Of a stretch of DNA of 6,890 nt, positions 6,103 through 6,890 are shown piece by piece. The notes beneath the pieces are model-generated. The model made no database searches. It saw only the letters and a program-made list of their open reading frames with translations, and was not told the DNA's origin. How positions within the stretch are numbered: position 1 is the stretch's first letter; the number at the start of each line of letters is the position of its first letter. The position numbers and the translations under genes are program-made. Source of the stretch: CAZOIA01 sp964579675 (GTDB taxonomy: Bacteria > Planctomycetota > Phycisphaerae > UBA1845 > PWPN01); the NCBI GenBank assembly GCA_964579675.1, contig CAZOIA010000264.1:1-6890 (forward strand). Reading direction: 5' to 3'.

Positions 6103-6801
6103 ATGCCGGAAGCCGACCAGGCCATTGACGCCGCCGACGCCTCGGTAGAAGACACGTCTGCTGAGGACCTCGACGCGGATCTGCCGAGCGCGACAGACGC
6201 TGAGGTGAACCTGGAGCGGGTTGACGAGGACCTGGCCGACCTGGAAAACCTGCTGGCTCAGACCGTCGCCGAAATGGAGAACGAATCCCCGTCTGAGGCC
6301 GGGCCTCGGCCAACCGAAACGCCGGAGGAAGCCTCGGGCGAGTCGGCCGAACCACCAAGCCCTGCCGAGGCATCCGCCTGCGCCACCGCCGAAAGCGAAC
6401 CCGAATCGGACGCGGACCTGCCGGAAGACGAGGAGGCTGCGCCGGCCGGCAGCCCGGAAGAGATCGACGCGCCTCCTTCTGAGCACAGCGAGGCTCTTCC
6501 AACCCCGGGTGTGGTCGATGACGAGCCGGCGGCCCGGACCGCTGAGGAAAGCCCGTCCCCACCGGAAGATGAGCCCGGCCCGGGCGAGCGAGTAGCCCCG
6601 GCTCCTTCCCGCACCCGGATGTTCGCGGTCCGCCTTGCCCACTCCGTCGCCGCGGCCGGGGTAAAGGTGATCGTTGTCATGGACGCCCCGTTTGCCAGAC
6701 TAAGCCCGGGCGCCAAGACGCTTCTCGGGTACGTCGGCATTGCCACGCTGCTGGTTGCCATCGCCACCTGGATCGTCGGCAGTTTCATGCGCCCCGCCTG
6801 A
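6103..6801 (+). CDS. Acidic proline-rich protein with one C-terminal membrane segment, unknown function
   Basis: I do not recognise a named family. The 232-residue product has three parts. Residues 1-60 are acidic and contain a heptad-like helix (Leu37, Val40, Leu44, Leu47, Leu51, Met58), a possible coiled coil. Residues 61-168 are low-complexity Glu/Asp/Pro/Ala/Ser and surely disordered. Residues 169-232 turn basic (SRTRMFAVRLAH), continue with VIVVMDAPFARLSPGAK (189-205) and end in a hydrophobic segment at about 206-227 with only RPA or so after it, so it looks tail-anchored with the acidic part in the cytoplasm. ATG 6103 is chosen because GGAGAG (6091-6096) lies 6 nt upstream; ATG 6022 in the same frame lacks a ribosome binding site. 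It is divergent from rsmE. The C-terminal 60 residues are the part to search for homologues. Confidence 0.8.
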   Translation: MPEADQAIDAADASVEDTSAEDLDADLPSATDAEVNLERVDEDLADLENLLAQTVAEMENESPSEAGPRPTETPEEASGESAEPPSPAEASACATAESEPESDADLPEDEEAAPAGSPEEIDAPPSEHSEALPTPGVVDDEPAARTAEESPSPPEDEPGPGERVAPAPSRTRMFAVRLAHSVAAAGVKVIVVMDAPFARLSPGAKTLLGYVGIATLLVAIATWIVGSFMRPA

Positions 6802-6890
6802 GACGTACCCTGCCCGCGCATATCACCGGGTGCGAGACAGTTCCGGCGGGGACCTTCGGGCGGAGAAGGGGACGGCACCTCGCTTTTCCG

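Noticed and set aside
6850..6866. CCTTC-N7-GAAGG hairpin as a terminator after the acidic protein gene
   Set aside because: Only 5 bp of stem with no T-run following on the plus strand; not enough to call.
5983..6878. Minus-strand frames opposite the acidic protein gene
   Set aside because: Arg- or Ser/Gly-rich antisense products; the plus-strand frame has a ribosome binding site, a coiled-coil-like helix and a sensible membrane segment.

Overview
GC-rich bacterial DNA (no phage, plasmid, CRISPR or rRNA/tRNA signature seen) carrying four convincing protein genes and an unusually long, signal-rich intergenic region. The mix of a very large secreted subtilase with stacked bacterial Ig-like domains, a sigma54-type promoter, a tail-anchored acidic protein of unknown family and genes that mostly stand alone instead of in operons fits a Planctomycetota-like organism (perhaps Phycisphaerae). 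That is an inference from style; no taxonomic marker proves it, and Verrucomicrobiota or Myxococcota remain possible.

Layout. Positions 1-3829 (minus strand) hold the 5' 1276 codons of a secreted S8 (subtilisin-like) serine protease whose 3' end runs off the left edge. It has a signal peptide, a propeptide-like region, a catalytic domain with Asp198/His266/Ser625 and a large insertion of the kind seen in Csp-like S8 enzymes, then six complete and one partial Ig-like domains. The last four domains form a duplicated two-domain unit. Positions 3830-4773 contain no firm gene. They hold a perfect-consensus minus-strand promoter (TTGACA, 17 bp, TATAAT) for the protease, two similar dyads bracketing it, a predicted leader of about 294 nt with two mutually exclusive hairpins, a doubtful small (possibly frameshifted) plus-strand gene at 4168-4529, and a sigma54-type promoter with upstream dyads. 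That last promoter points into the PilZ gene at 4774-5142 (plus). The PilZ gene converges, with a single base between the stop codons, on rsmE (5144-5962, minus), a 16S rRNA m3U1498 methyltransferase with a plausible leaderless promoter. Divergent from rsmE, 6103-6801 (plus) encodes an acidic, proline-rich protein with one C-terminal membrane segment. The last 89 bases (6802-6890) show no gene start or clear terminator.

The genes do not form an obvious pathway. RsmE is housekeeping. The PilZ protein is a probable cyclic-di-GMP effector under apparent RpoN control. The protease is a surface or exported enzyme with its own strong promoter and possibly a regulated leader. I see no clear undescribed multi-gene system. 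The most unusual material is the control DNA at 3978-4164, the alternating Ig repeat architecture and the unexplained coding-like stretch at 4168-4529.
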